A stretch of DNA of 64,000 bases from Flaccisagitta enflata (taxonomy: Eukaryota; Chaetognatha; Sagittoidea; Aphragmophora): positions 25,854,001 through 25,918,000 of the forward strand of contig OZ231126.1 in NCBI GenBank assembly GCA_965153355.1, in the 5' to 3' direction. Below the pieces are notes generated by a model, which saw only the letters and a program-made list of their open reading frames with translations, ran no database searches and had not been told where the DNA came from. How positions within the stretch are numbered: position 1 is the first letter of the stretch; each line of letters begins with the position of its first letter. The position numbers were made by a program, and so were the translations under genes. This document shows positions 10,642 to 22,392 of this stretch, in pieces.

Positions 10642-11816
10642 GCAGAGCAATAGAGAGGGGGTGGAAGTGAAAAGCATCTTGTTAGAGATGACCCAATTAT
10701 TTCCTACAGTTCATGAGCATAATCGGTTGTAAAGGAGGCCATATGGCGATTGGTAGAGAAGCACTGATGCTATCCTTCTGTCTTCTATAGTCCACATTTT
10801 CTCAGCAAGTAGGTATGGTCTAAACAAAATAAGCCTAGTGCGTAGTCTAAATCATTTTTTACGATGCCATACACTCCTCCCTAAGTACACCGCACATTCT
10901 TCCCCCTCAGCTACAACCCTCTTCTTTTCTTGAGTCACGTGCTGTCACAATCGCGATATCAAATGGCATTCAAATCGCGTTAAATATATCCTAATTCGTC
11001 ATTGCATTACGTTTCTGAAAGACGAATTCTTTTCTTGATTTTCGAATACTTTAACCATTCGGTTCGTTTTCCTGCTTTTTCCTCTTTTTTGACAAGTAAC
11101 CCTTCTCAAACCAAAAGTTTGACTTCTCCTTCGTTGATTTTTGGGCACAAAAACCTGCTTACCAATGATAAACCAAACTGAATGAAAAACGACGATCTGA
11201 AAGTTTAGACACATTTTGAATAGTGATGATCTGATTTCATGTATACAAATCACATACTCTGTAATATCTTATCGTATGATCTTAAAGTTCACTTGTTCAC
11301 TATAACCTGAAATTTCTTCATCGAATTTGGAGAACCCAGCACCAAACAGCCTTGTCAAAAGGGGGAGCTTGTGCAATTCCTTCCCCATCTACTATCTTTT
11401 TCTCACTCACACGCGAAGCACTGCGATAAAAGTAGCCCAAGGCTAAAAGAAAAACGCTCACTTTTCTCGCTATCGCTGCTTCTCCCTTCCTCCCCCCTTA
11501 CTATCTTCTCGCTCCGTCTTACGCTTTTCCCCTCCTCTCGTATAATGATAAATAAGATTGCTGCAATTCTTTATTGCTCTTATTGCCTTCAATCTTCTTC
11601 TTACTAAGTGCAGTGTAACGAACAAGTTCATGTTGGCCTCCCGTTGTTTTTTCATTGCATGGACTACGCTTTTATAATCACAGACACGCTACTCAACATG
11701 TTGCTATGTCAGTTAGCATCATCATAGACAGATGGTTGAACGATGGATGTAACGTCCTTCTTCACCCACTCTACCCTATTTCATCTTTCCTCTGAAGCCC
11801 CAATCTGGTTTTCTCT
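10642..11816. other. Non-repetitive stretch without a recognised gene
   Basis: Mixed sequence duplicated at 35690-36860. It holds a few short frames with no recognisable domain, and no other feature was found. Confidence 0.5.
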
Positions 11817-11978
11817 ATTTCTAGTCGTGGACAGGCGACTCTACAACTTGCCGTGTCGGTTGGTCGGTAGGTCGGTCGGTCGGTCGGTCGGTCACATTTT
11901 TGAATTCCGAGCGGTTTTTGCGTTACTGCTCCTGCCCAACCGTCCGCGACTGGATTGCCGTGTATCCGGCCTCGTTTT
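11817..11978 (+). mobile_element. Compact terminal-hairpin family copy
   Basis: A good model for the short form: head TTTCTAGTCGTGG with a decayed stem, CTTGCCGTGTCGG, a GGTC run, GAGCGGTTTTTGCGTTACTG, CTCCTGCCCAACCGTCCGCG, and the end GTGTATCCGGCCTCGTTTT. The counterpart is 35524-35685. Confidence 0.75.
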
Positions 11979-12419
11979 AATCACTTTCCCATCCCGGTGT
12001 CAACTCCTTCATTCAGAACATTCTCTCGCCATCCCCCCCTCCCCCCCCCCTTCTCCAGTCCAGCTTCTCTCCATCAACTTAAATCTTCTCTCTGTTTCTT
12101 TTCTTTTACTCCCTTATCTTATCGCCTCAATTCTCTCTTTTCTATTTCCTTTTCCTCTTTTTCCTCTTACCTCACCCCTTCCACTCTTTCTCCTTTTCCT
12201 TTCTCTTCATTGCCTCCTTTCTCCTACTTCCAATCCCTCCTCTTCCCCTTACCTCTCTCACCACCTCCCCTCTTTTTTTCCTCCTTTCCTGCTTTTCCTT
12301 TCTCGCTGCGTCGTGAAAAGTAAAGCCATATCGTTCCCCCCAGAGCGTCTTAAAAGCTTTCCAATCAAAATCTATTTGGAAATTGATTCCGCTGCCGCAG
12401 AAACGCCCGTGAAGCAGCC

Positions 12420-12420
<1 letters not shown>

Positions 12421-12482
<62 letters not shown>
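12421..12482 (+). repeat. (CT)n microsatellite
   Basis: About 31 units. The other arm has about 20 (35040-35080). Confidence 0.95.
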
Positions 12483-12484
<2 letters not shown>

Positions 12485-12729
12485 TTCCTCCGCCGCTCTT
12501 ACGCCGAATTGCGAGCTTTCAAATCAGCAGAAAAAAAATGCGGGTAAAAGCGACGACGGTAGAGACGAGTAGCGCTCCTGAGCGGATGCTGGGCGAAATA
12601 AAAGTTCTTCTAGCTCGGAAAAAGTGGAACAAATGATCAACGCTCATTCGACGTGATTCTCGCGGAATAGCCCGTGATTGGCCAATATTTCATGGTGACG
12701 CATTTTGATGGATTTGTTCCCTTTTTTTG

Positions 12730-12731
<2 letters not shown>

Positions 12732-12794
<63 letters not shown>
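12732..12794 (+). repeat. (GA)n microsatellite
   Basis: About 31 units. The other arm has about 45 (34702-34791). Confidence 0.95.
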
Positions 12795-12987
12795 AGACAG
12801 AGTTTGAGACAGGAGGTCGAGACAGACTCTCATAGGACTTTCATGTGTTGCATCTTGGCTCATATGTTTTCTTGATTTCTTACATGAATGAAGTTTTCGT
12901 ATATTGCAATATGCAAGTGATTGTTGCAACATCTTAGAAGTACAATTACATGACTGTTTTATCGCCAAAAGCGATATTGATTGCTCT

Positions 12988-13114
<127 letters not shown>

Positions 13115-13452
13115 ATTCTCTCTCTTTCACTTTCTTTTTTTGACTGTGCGTGTCTGTCTCTACTTCTCAGTTCTCATGCTCCACTTATGATAAAATTATT
13201 GGGCCACCTTATTCGGTGCTAATCATAGGAACTGCACTTGCAAATGAAGTGGGGTCGAAAAAGGTTTCCAATTTCAATCTGTGATGCAAAAGAATTCGAG
13301 ATGAGATGAAATTTTAGATGAGACCAAAGCTAACTTTCATTGCCGATGCAAAATCACTTGCAAGAAACCTCTGTGCCTTTATCAGTAGTTCTATAGGCAT
13401 TTTTCGTCATTAGTCCTGCATATATCTGCTTGTGTTTCATATGGACGTTTGA

Positions 13453-13454
<2 letters not shown>

Positions 13455-13541
<87 letters not shown>
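13455..13541 (+). repeat. (TG)n microsatellite
   Basis: About 43 units. The counterpart AC tract is at 34036-34124. Confidence 0.95.
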
Positions 13542-13542
<1 letters not shown>

Positions 13543-13643
13543 AGTCTCTCTCTCACTCCATATGTCTAGCTGTCTCTGTTTGTCACTGGATCTCTGTCAT
13601 TTTGCCTCCCCGCCGCTCTGTCTTTGTCTGTCAAACTGTCTTC

Positions 13644-13645
<2 letters not shown>

Positions 13646-13739
<94 letters not shown>
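13646..13739 (+). repeat. (CT)n microsatellite
   Basis: About 47 units. The counterpart is 33846-33938, of near-equal length. Confidence 0.95.
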
Positions 13740-13741
<2 letters not shown>

Positions 13742-14490
13742 ATTTTTCTGTCTCTTTCTATCTTGCCCTATCCTTCTTTTCCCTTTTTTCTCTCCTTTTC
13801 TTTTTTCTGATTCTGGTTTAATTTTCGTGGCACAAAAAAGATTCAGTCTCTTCTTGGAGACTTCGTTTGCATATTTCTGTTCATGCGTCTTCAGCCTTCA
13901 GAGAGGGCCTCGAGCGTCGATCTCACTTTTCTTTAAGAATTCTGAGGGAAGAAAAAACACTCTGCAAAAAAAACTTACCCTACAAGCATTGCTACCAAAT
14001 TCGCATATACATTGTAATCAAATTTGAAACGAGGAGATATCAAGCGCAATGTAAATGTTGTAAATCTTTTTTAGACTATGTACAAGTGGGGTTCTATCAT
14101 ACTCAACGGGATGGTAACATTTTGGAGAATTCGGCTGTGCAGCGCACATTAAAGCGTCATGTTCTGCTGTTGTGCGCACAATTGACCCCCGGCGTTAAGA
14201 CGGCCTTTCCCATGGAGCCCGTAAAAAGGTTCAATGCCAACCCATACTTGGACTCATATTTCACGATTCATAAAAACCTCAAAATCATTTACATCTCCCA
14301 AAGAAAAATGAAATCGTAAAAATCAATCAACGCGAAAACAGAATGAAAACTGAAAAGTTTCCACAACGTAAAAAAGATCGTTAAAGGGCCGAGGCAAGAA
14401 AAAGATGATTTTTATTTTCGAGTTGTAAATTGAGCAGTTTTTGAAATTTCTTTCTAGCTTTTGGTCTTTGAGGTGAGATCCGCGCTTGGA

Positions 14491-14491
<1 letters not shown>

Positions 14492-14532
<41 letters not shown>
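14492..14532 (+). repeat. (GA)n microsatellite
   Basis: About 20 units. The other-arm copy is about 43 units (33004-33089). Confidence 0.95.
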
Positions 14533-14533
<1 letters not shown>

Positions 14534-14701
14534 TAGAAAGATGACGAGCATTTATGTTTCTTAAACGTCAGAATCTTTTGTTCTTTTAACACCTTAATTC
14601 TCAAAATTACGACTTTGGCGTCCCGGCGTATCGTAACTGTTGGCCCTCCTCGAGTTATGAGGTTACTGCTGGAGGATTTGCCATTCAGTCATTTTGTTCT
14701 T

Positions 14702-14798
<97 letters not shown>
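14702..14798 (+). repeat. (CT)n microsatellite
   Basis: About 48 units. The other-arm copy is about 16 units (32800-32832). Confidence 0.95.
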
Positions 14799-14800
<2 letters not shown>

Positions 14801-15308
14801 TTAGTGTCGTCAAGCTCGGTTGCATCTAAGTTTGGTCGAAAATGCAAAGGCAGACGAATAATTCATCCCAAATTCCTTTGTTGATTGGACCCGGCTGTCT
14901 CTCTGTTGAGCTTGGGCTCACCTTCTGTTTGGCTGTGCTGTCCATCTAGTAGGCTTGGGCTCTTCCACGACTCAGCCATTTGTTGAACATGGGTTTGGGT
15001 ATAGTGAGGGTTATTGACTTATTGTTCCACTTGTCATGGCCATGGGTACTACTGTTTAGCTAGCTAGGACTCTTTCTCTGTCCGCTTGGGCTGTCCATCT
15101 ATTTAGCATGCTCTGTCCTTTTGTTCAGCATCGCTACACTCTTTGTTTAGCATAAGCTGTCCTTCTGCTAAAACAGACTGTTCATTATTGGCTTATAAAG
15201 CTGTGGCGGTTCCATTCCGCTCTGTGTATCGATTGATTAAGCTAATCTCAAGAAGTCTACCTTTGCCTCCTCATTTTACCGGTTGTCCTGCTTCACTGAC
15301 TTGACGCC

Positions 15309-15376
15309 ACGTACCGACCTACCGACCTACCGACCGACACGGCAAGGTGTAAAGTCGCGTATCCGCGACTAAAAAT
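15309..15376 (-). mobile_element. Hairpin-end fragment of the terminal-hairpin family
   Basis: A CCGACCTA run, ACACGGCAAGGTGTAAAG, then hairpin AGTCGCG-TATC-CGCGACT and AAAAA. The opposite terminus is missing. The counterpart is 32219-32288. Confidence 0.65.
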
Positions 15377-15892
15377 TGAGAGTATGTTATCGTTTTCAGG
15401 GAAAAAATTCTTGAGCTTCGGCCTGGCATCTCTCTCGCAGCTTGGACGCTAAGCATAGCTTTCTGCCTCAAAGGCATTTGTTCGTCTTTCCTTTTGAAAC
15501 TTACTGACATAAGGGACCCATTGGCGTCTTTGAGCAGCGGCCATTTTCTAAAGGTAATAATACGAGAAAGTATCCTCTTAAGCTAACGAGGAAAACATTA
15601 AGTTCACCTTCAAGTCGTCATATACTCCTTCTATGTTGATTGCTCAGTGCGTTGCTCAGTCCATTGGTCAGTCCATCAATCAGTCAGACCATCCATCCTT
15701 TTGTCCATATGCCCATTTCATCCATCTATCATGTTTAAGATACTTACATAAAAGTTTGTTCCTTTCATCAGTGAGAGCAGTGAAAAAAGCCTCCATTTTC
15801 ACTTCCTTTCATTTTAGCACCACTCAGCTTTTCATTTTCAGTAAAAGCACGCGAAAACATTTCCCTCTGAAACTGTCGCTTGGGAGAAAAAA
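15377..15892. other. Inner end of the left arm, no gene recognised
   Basis: Duplicated at 31705-32218. It includes a degenerate CAGTCCAT tetranucleotide stretch near 15650-15700 and otherwise unique sequence. Confidence 0.5.
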
Positions 15893-16442
15893 CATTTTCC
15901 TCGAGCATCACCACAACTCCTCGTCCTCATCCCTCGGCCCCTCAGTGTCTCATTCCCCCGTCTCTGAGTTTTATCACTTCCTCCACTCGTCCAAATTTGT
16001 CTTGACCTCGATGTGGGACGGAAGCACCTCATAGAAAACACTTTCTTAGTGGACCATTCAAAAATTAGATTAGAATTGGGGAAAAATGGGAATTATTGGC
16101 TTCGTGAGTAACGTGGGATGTTGATTTTGAGTTGAATTCACGACCTTGCCCTTGATCCATGGATATTGGGAAACAGGAAGTAGCATTTCGGGGTTGGGTG
16201 GGTAATATGTGTGGGCAATACGTATGGGTAGCGTGTGTATTTTGGCTGACTGCGTATAGTGTAAATCTATCACTGTGAGAATGTGAGCTTGCTGTGAATT
16301 TGTTTTCTATACCTGATATGTGGGAATAAATGTTCGACATGTTTTATGTCTTCCCCTCCCACCCTTTATTGCATTTTTGCCCAAAAACTTTCTCTCTTTC
16401 AACCATGGGCCAAAAAGGCTCAATTGAGGATGCCTGCTCATG

Positions 16443-16464
16443 AGAGAAAGAGAAAGAGAGAGAG

Positions 16465-16503
<39 letters not shown>
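16443..16503 (+). repeat. (GA)n microsatellite
   Basis: About 30 units with AAAG and GCGA variants. It lies in the spacer, so there is no duplicate. Confidence 0.9.
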
Positions 16504-16507
<4 letters not shown>

Positions 16508-16741
16508 TCCGGTGAAACTAAAGACTGAATGCTGATTGATGCCATGAGATGTTTCCGACATAAATACTTTTCACTCTCTCTCATATGAAACTCTTAACTA
16601 TTTTTTAAAAGGTTCATTATAACTGTCGTGTGCTTTGAAGTCGATTTTTTACCGGCCGGTTCTTTTTTTTTTACTTCTGAACGGAAGATTAATGATAGAA
16701 AGAAGACCTTTACCATCATCATGACTAGTACAAGTATGCGC

Positions 16742-17212
16742 GTGCATTTCAAGGTCTGATTTGAGTCTGGTTTGGTCTGGTTTGGTCTGGTTTTGGTCTG
16801 GTTTAATTCTTGTTTAGATCTGGTTTGAGTCTGGTTTGAGTCTGGTTTGAGTCTGGTTTGGTCTGGTTTTGATTCTGGTTTGAGCCTGGTTGGTTTAGGC
16901 CTGGTTTGAGCCTGGTTTCGGTCTGGTTTAAGTCTGGTTTGAATCTGGTTTGAGTCTGGTTTGAGTCTGGTTTATGTCTGGTTTATGTCTGGTTTGAGTC
17001 TGGTTTGAGTCTGGTTTGAGTCTGGTTTGAGTCTGGTTTGAGTCTGGTTTAAGTCTGGTTTGAGTCTGGTTTGAGTCTGGGCTTAAATCTGAAACATGTC
17101 TAGTTTATGTCTGATTTAGAGTGCGGTTTAATTCGGTTTGAGTCTGGTTTGAGTCTGGTTTGAGTCTGGTTTTGAGTCTGGTTTGGGGTCTGGTTTGGGT
17201 CTGTTTGGGTTG
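16742..17212 (+). repeat. 11-bp minisatellite GTCTGGTTTGA
   Basis: About 40 variant units (GTCTGGTTTGA, GTCTGGTTTAT, GTCTGGTTTTG). Period and phase drift, with no open frame maintained across it. Confidence 0.9.
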
Positions 17213-17278
17213 CTTTTAAGTTTGATTTTTCGATAAAAAGATACAATAAGGGAGTCAGTTCAGTTCAGTTATTTTTGT

Positions 17279-17310
17279 CCTGCACGCGACTTATAGGTGT
17301 TGGCCTTGTT
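17279..17310 (+). mobile_element. Tail fragment of the terminal-hairpin family
   Basis: Contains CACGCGACTTATAGGTGTTG and GGCCTTGTT, as in the 700-827 and 50213 copies. The head is absent. Confidence 0.5.
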
Positions 17311-17511
17311 AAGTTGTAAAATGGCAATATTTCTTTTAATCCTTTTAAATGCTCAATTACTGGCACTTTTGGTTTGTTTCTCTATTTGATGGTGCCTTGG
17401 TGATTCTGTTGAGCTAATTCTCAATGTCCCTTTTATCCGTGCTTCCAGTTTGCTTTGGGGAACCTTCCATTTGTTCTAACAAACTTGCCCTTTACTTTTT
17501 ACATCTGTCTA

Positions 17512-17665
17512 AAAAAGTCACCCTGCAAAAGTCACCCTACAAAAGTCACCCTACAAAAGTCACCCTGCAAAAGTCACCCTGCAGTCACCCTGCAAAAGTC
17601 ACCCTGCAAAAGTCACCCTGCTAAAGTCACCCTGAAAAAGTCACCCTGAAAAAGTCACCCCGATA
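17512..17665 (+). repeat. 14-bp minisatellite AAAAGTCACCCTGC
   Basis: About 11 units, one truncated (CAGTCACCCTGC). The flanks then change to GTTGACT-rich sequence that resembles the satellite starting at 19381. Confidence 0.9.
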
Positions 17666-18281
17666 AAATTACCCCCAAGAAAGTGAACTAGTGGTTGACT
17701 TTTGGTTGAATTTCTTGTCAATTTTCTGGATACATTATGTTGACAGCATGGTTGACACTCTAGTTGACCTTGTAAATCTTCCTCCTAATCACCAGTAAAC
17801 ATGAAAATACAGTTAACTTAACTGTCAACCACTGATGCATGGTGATGTTTGAAGTTGGCAAAAATTTTTGTTTTCTGCCTCCATGACTTTATTTTTAATT
17901 TTTATCATGCTATGGTCAACCTTATTTGTTTCTTTGACATTGTAGAGTTAAGAATTTTTATATTATCTTTAAAAAGACTAGATAAGAGACTCACTTTGTT
18001 CAAGCTCAGTGTCTTCAGCCATTCTCATGGAGAACCATCTGACCATGTTAAGGTACTTATATTTGAAGTATTGTTAAATCTTGCAAAAATGAATGTCAGG
18101 GGACTAAGATTTTCTGTTAGTTGCTGAATAGACGTAATTGCTGTCCTTGGATTCTATAGCTCTGATCCATATAGCTCTGATCCATTATAGCATAGTGAAA
18201 CTGCACTATCAACTGGGGCCAAATACTTTTGAAGTCACTTATCTTTGAGGATTTACAGTCATCACTTGCTCACATTGCAGA

Positions 18282-18838
18282 GGTCCAAATCGGTTGCCAG
18301 TGTGCCCCTTTGGATGTAACATTGAAATTGTGGATGGCGGCATTGATGGTAATGTTGACACTATATTGCAATATTTTTGTTTTAGATTGAAAACAATGTG
18401 TACTGGTTATTGGTCACAACTGATGCTGCCATATATATACTTTTGGTTTGTTATTGGTAATGTTCAACAACAAGTACTTAGGCTTGTTTTAATATAACAT
18501 TGTTTCTGCATTGACCAGGTGATGAAGGGGTCCAGTTCAGTGATGATGAGCCGTGGGAGGATGAGCTGTGGGAGGCCGAACCAAGCGACGAGGAGGCAAG
18601 CGATGAGGAGCCGACTGAGGACGCCACTGTCTTGGATCATATGGTTTCAGAAAATAACACAGCTGACTTTTATTCTGAGGAATTTGGATCCAGAGAAGAT
18701 CATGGAAATGATGATTTTGAAGGCCCAAATCCACATGAAAATTGGGAAGAATATGTTAGCTGGGTTGCGGAGTTATGGAATGGGTTTCGCATCAAAGAGT
18801 TTCGCATTGCTGAGGGTCCATGTCTTGACCTTGACTAG
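18282..18838 (+). CDS. Candidate two-exon 3' gene fragment, acidic protein
   Basis: The last two exons of a possible host gene. Exon A (18282-18348) follows an AG acceptor (CACATTGCAG) and reads GPNRLPVCPFGCNIEIVDGG. A 170-bp GT-AG intron (18349-18518, donor G|GTAATG, acceptor TTGACCAG) joins it in phase 1 to exon B (18519-18838, stop TAG). Exon B is rich in Asp and Glu (FSDDEPWEDELWEAEPSDEE onward) and ends EGPCLDLD. Together they give 128 residues. A further upstream exon ending at AAG|GTACTT (18052) is possible, but its phase does not fit this model. An alternative phase-0 splice in a basic frame also stays open, which weakens the call. No family recognised; the two cysteines in CPFGC are not enough to name a zinc motif. 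It lies in one of the few non-repetitive stretches of the spacer. Confidence 0.35.
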
Positions 18839-19380
18839 CATGTCTTAAATGAGAAATGGAAAAATGGGTGTTGGTATTATAGCATTTCTTTTTGATTCAT
18901 TTTTGACGTCTTGAAACAATCTCTGATTGTGAATTTTTGTTTATTTTTTAGTATCAAAAACTAAGCCTTATTGGCCTACTACTTGGCATTTGGCTCTCCA
19001 TGTGCATTCAACTCAGGCTGTGATTGGTACTGGTAGTGAGTTTAGGAGAATTCTTTTTTCTCATGTGTTTCTTCCCTGCTGGTTTGTATTTCAGTCTGCA
19101 TAATGAAGCTAAGTTACCTGTTACTCTGCCTTGCAAAATACATGTTATAAATTGTCATATCAGAATAAGTTAATCTTTGTCTGTCAGAATTGGTAGACCT
19201 ACCCCCGTTAGAGGAAGTTAATCTTTCTTTGCTTTCTGAGGCTGGTTATCACAACAAGACAATAATCCATTAAAGTAGACAAAATTGATTCTACCAATCA
19301 GTACGTCAAGGACTACCATGCTATGGCCCTAAAGGAAACTCTCAAATATGTGAGTTTGGGATAAACTTTTGCATTAGCTC
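18839..19380. other. Non-repetitive stretch downstream of the acidic frame
   Basis: AT-rich mixed sequence. No AATAAA signal within the first 300 bases, and no exon could be supported. It leads directly into the 12-bp satellite. Confidence 0.4.
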
Positions 19381-19470
19381 TTTGGTTGTCAACCAGGGGG
19401 TCAACCAGGGGGTCAACCAGGGAGTCAACCAGGGAGTCAACCAAAAGGTCAGCCAAAAGGTCAACCAAAA

Positions 19471-19715
19471 TATTACCCAGTCCTGCTCTGCTGTGGCTGC
19501 TGCAAGCAAACTGTTTTTTAACTTACGTTTTCATCTGTTATTGCTGCGCTGTTTGACTGCTGCGACATAAATCCCCCTTTAAACCCCTGCCTTATAGCCC
19601 CAACCATCCTGATATATACCCTTATAATATAATAGACATCAGCAGCATGAAATCATGAAATTGGCTCCTAAGGAAAAATCAACCAGCAACAGCCCAGCAG
19701 CCTTTGTCAACCAGT
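19471..19715 (+). repeat. Embedded 245-bp module, copy 1
   Basis: Begins TCCTGCTCTGCTGTGGCTGC, contains GCGCTGTTTGACTGC, TTTAAACCCCTGCC and ATATACCCTTATAATATAAT, and ends at the CAGCAGCCTTTGTCAACCAG boundary. No open frame is conserved across the three copies. Confidence 0.85.
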
Positions 19716-20639
19716 CTAAGGGAAATTCAGCCAGAGAGACTGATAATTGCGTCCAGTGTCAACAAGACAATCTATGCAAAAATCAACCAGTCAACTAGTG
19801 ATTCTATAAGAAAATCAACCAGAGCGCCTACAAAATAATCAACCAGGGAGTCAGCTAGAGAGTCTTTGAAATAGTCAACCACAGAGTCTATAAAAAAGTC
19901 AACCAGAGAGTCTAGCAAAAAGTCAGCCAAGAGTCCAACCAGAATGTCAACCAGAGTCCTTGAAACTCAACCAGAGTCCAGCTAAACAGCCTTGAGAGAT
20001 GAATCCAGGATGTCAACCATTGTCAACCAAACAATCTAAGAGAAAATCAACCAGAAAGTCAACCAGAGAATCTATGAAACAATCAACCAGAAATTCAACC
20101 AGTCTATGAAAAAGTCACCCAGAGAGTCTATGAAAAGTCACCCAGAGTCATGAAAAGTCACAGAGAGTCTATGAAAAACTTGGAAAGTCTGTGAAAAAAG
20201 TCACCCAGAGTCTGAAAAAGTCAGCAGGAAGTCTGTGAAAAAGAAGTCAACAGAGAAGTCTATGAAAAAAATCAACCAGAGGTCTATGAAAAAAGCAGAG
20301 GTCTATGAAAAAAAGATCAACTTAGAGTGTCTGTAAAAAAGTCAACCAGAGAGTCTGTAAACAAGAGTCAACCAGAAGAGTCTATAAAAAAAAGTCAGCC
20401 AGTGAGTCTTAAAGGAAAGTCAACAGAGTCTATAAGTAAATCAGCCAGAAGAGTCTGAGACTGTCAGCAAGTGTCAACAAAAAAGTCAGCAGAGTCTTTG
20501 AGAAAAGCATGATACAGAGTCAGCCAGACAGTCATAAGAGGAATACAACCACAATGTCAGCCAAGATTCAGCAGACAATCTGTAAATGTGTTCCAACAGA
20601 GTCATCAAAAGGTCAGCCAAGGTCAGCCAAAGGGTCAGC

Positions 20640-20885
20640 AAAGTATTATGAGTCCTGCTCTGCTGTTAGCTGCTGGAGAAGCAAATCATTTCTTAACATG
20701 AGTTCATCATCTGTTGTGCTGCGCTGTTTGACTGTCTTGGTACCAAATCCCCCTTTAAACCTATATCCATATTTAACCATCTTATATATACCCTTATAAT
20801 ATAATAGACAGCAGCAGCAGCAAATCATGAGTGGCTCCTAAGGAAAAATCAACCAGCAGCAGCCCAGCAGCCTTTGTCAACCAGT
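20640..20885 (+). repeat. Embedded 245-bp module, copy 2
   Basis: Same module with small indels (TGCTGTTAGCTGCTGGAGAA at the start). Confidence 0.85.
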
Positions 20886-22144
20886 GAGTCTAAGAGAAAT
20901 TCAGCCAGAGAGACTGATAATTGTGTCCAGTGTCAACAAGACAATCTATGCAAAAATCAACCAGTCAACTGGTGAGTCTATAAGAAAATCAACCAGAGAG
21001 CCTACAAAATTATCAACCAGAGAGTCAGCTAGAGAGTCTTTGAAAAAGTCAACCACAGAGTCTATGGAAAAGTCAACCAGAAAGTCAACCAGAAAGTCAA
21101 CCAGAAAATCAACCGGAAATCTGGTCTAGTTGATGTTAATATTCAGACTTTGGTTGACTCTCTAGTTACAGTCTGGCTGACTAGCCTTGAGAGGAATACA
21201 ACCAGAATGTCAACCATTGTCAGCAGACAATCTAAGAGAAAATCAACCAGAAAGTCAGCCAAGAGAATCATGAGAAAATCAATCAGAAAGTCAACCAGAG
21301 AGTCTTTGGAAAAGTCAACCACAGAGTCTGAGAAAATCAATCAGAAAGTCAACCAGAGTCTATGAAAAAGTCAACCAGAGAGTCAATGAAAAAGTCAACC
21401 AGAGAGTCAACCAGAAAGTCAACCAGAGAGTCAACCAGAACGTCAACCAGGGAGTCTTTGAGAAACTCAACCAGAGTCAGCCAAACAGCCTTGAGAGATA
21501 CTACCAGAATGTCAACCATTGTCAACCAGACAATCTAGAGAAAATCAGCAGAAATTGTGAAGATCTGTGAAAAAATCAGCAGAAATTCAACAGTCTCTGA
21601 AAAAGTCAACCAGAGAGTCTATGAAAAGTCAACCAGTGAGTCTAAGGGAAAGTCAACCTGAGCGTCTATAAGAAAGTAACCAGAGAGTGCTGAGACAGTC
21701 CTTCAGTCAGCAAAGTCAGCAGAATGTCTGTGAAAATCAACCAGAAAGTCCTTGGAGTCGATGAAGTCAGCAGAGTCTTAAAAAAGTCAGCCAGTGAGTC
21801 TAAGGGAAAGTCAACCAGAGAGTCTGGGACAGTCAACAGTGAGTCTAAGAGACAGTCAACCAGAGAGTCAACCAAAAAGTCAACCAGAAAGTCTATGAGA
21901 AAGTCAACCAGAAAGTCAACCAGAGTGTCAACCAGAAAGTCAACCAGAGTGTCAACCAGAAGGTCAACCAGAGTCAACCAAAAAGTCAACCAGGGAGTCT
22001 TTGAGAAACTCAACCTGAGTCAGCCAGACAGCCATAAGAGATACAACCAGAATGTAAACCAAAGATTCAACCAGACAATCGATGAAAAAGTAAACCTGAG
22101 AGTCAACCAGGGAGTCATCCAAAAGGTCAGCTAAATGGTCAACC

Positions 22145-22392
22145 AAAATATTAACGAGTCCTGCTCTGCTGTGGCTGCTACAAGCAAATCATTTCTTAAC
22201 TTAGGTTCTCATCTGTTATTGCTGCGCTGTTTGACTGCTGTGCAGTAAATCCCCTTTAAACCCCTGCCTTATAGCCCCTACCATCCTTATATATACCCTT
22301 ATAATATAATAGACAGCAGCAGCAGGAAATCATGAAATTGGCTCCTAAGGAAAAATCAACCAGCAGCAGCCCAGCAGCCTTAGTCAACCAGT
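22145..22392 (+). repeat. Embedded 245-bp module, copy 3
   Basis: Closest to copy 1. It ends at the CAGCAGCCTTAGTCAACCAG boundary and re-enters the satellite. Confidence 0.85.

Noticed and set aside
11743-12636. 297-codon plus-strand frame
   Set aside because: It starts in unique DNA, crosses a hairpin-family element and then a CT microsatellite. The mirror copy at 34885-35760 is broken into several frames.
13867-14319. 150-codon plus-strand frame of ordinary composition
   Set aside because: The other arm carries a frameshift in the middle (near 33460), flanking changes do not favour synonymous sites by eye, and no domain is recognised.
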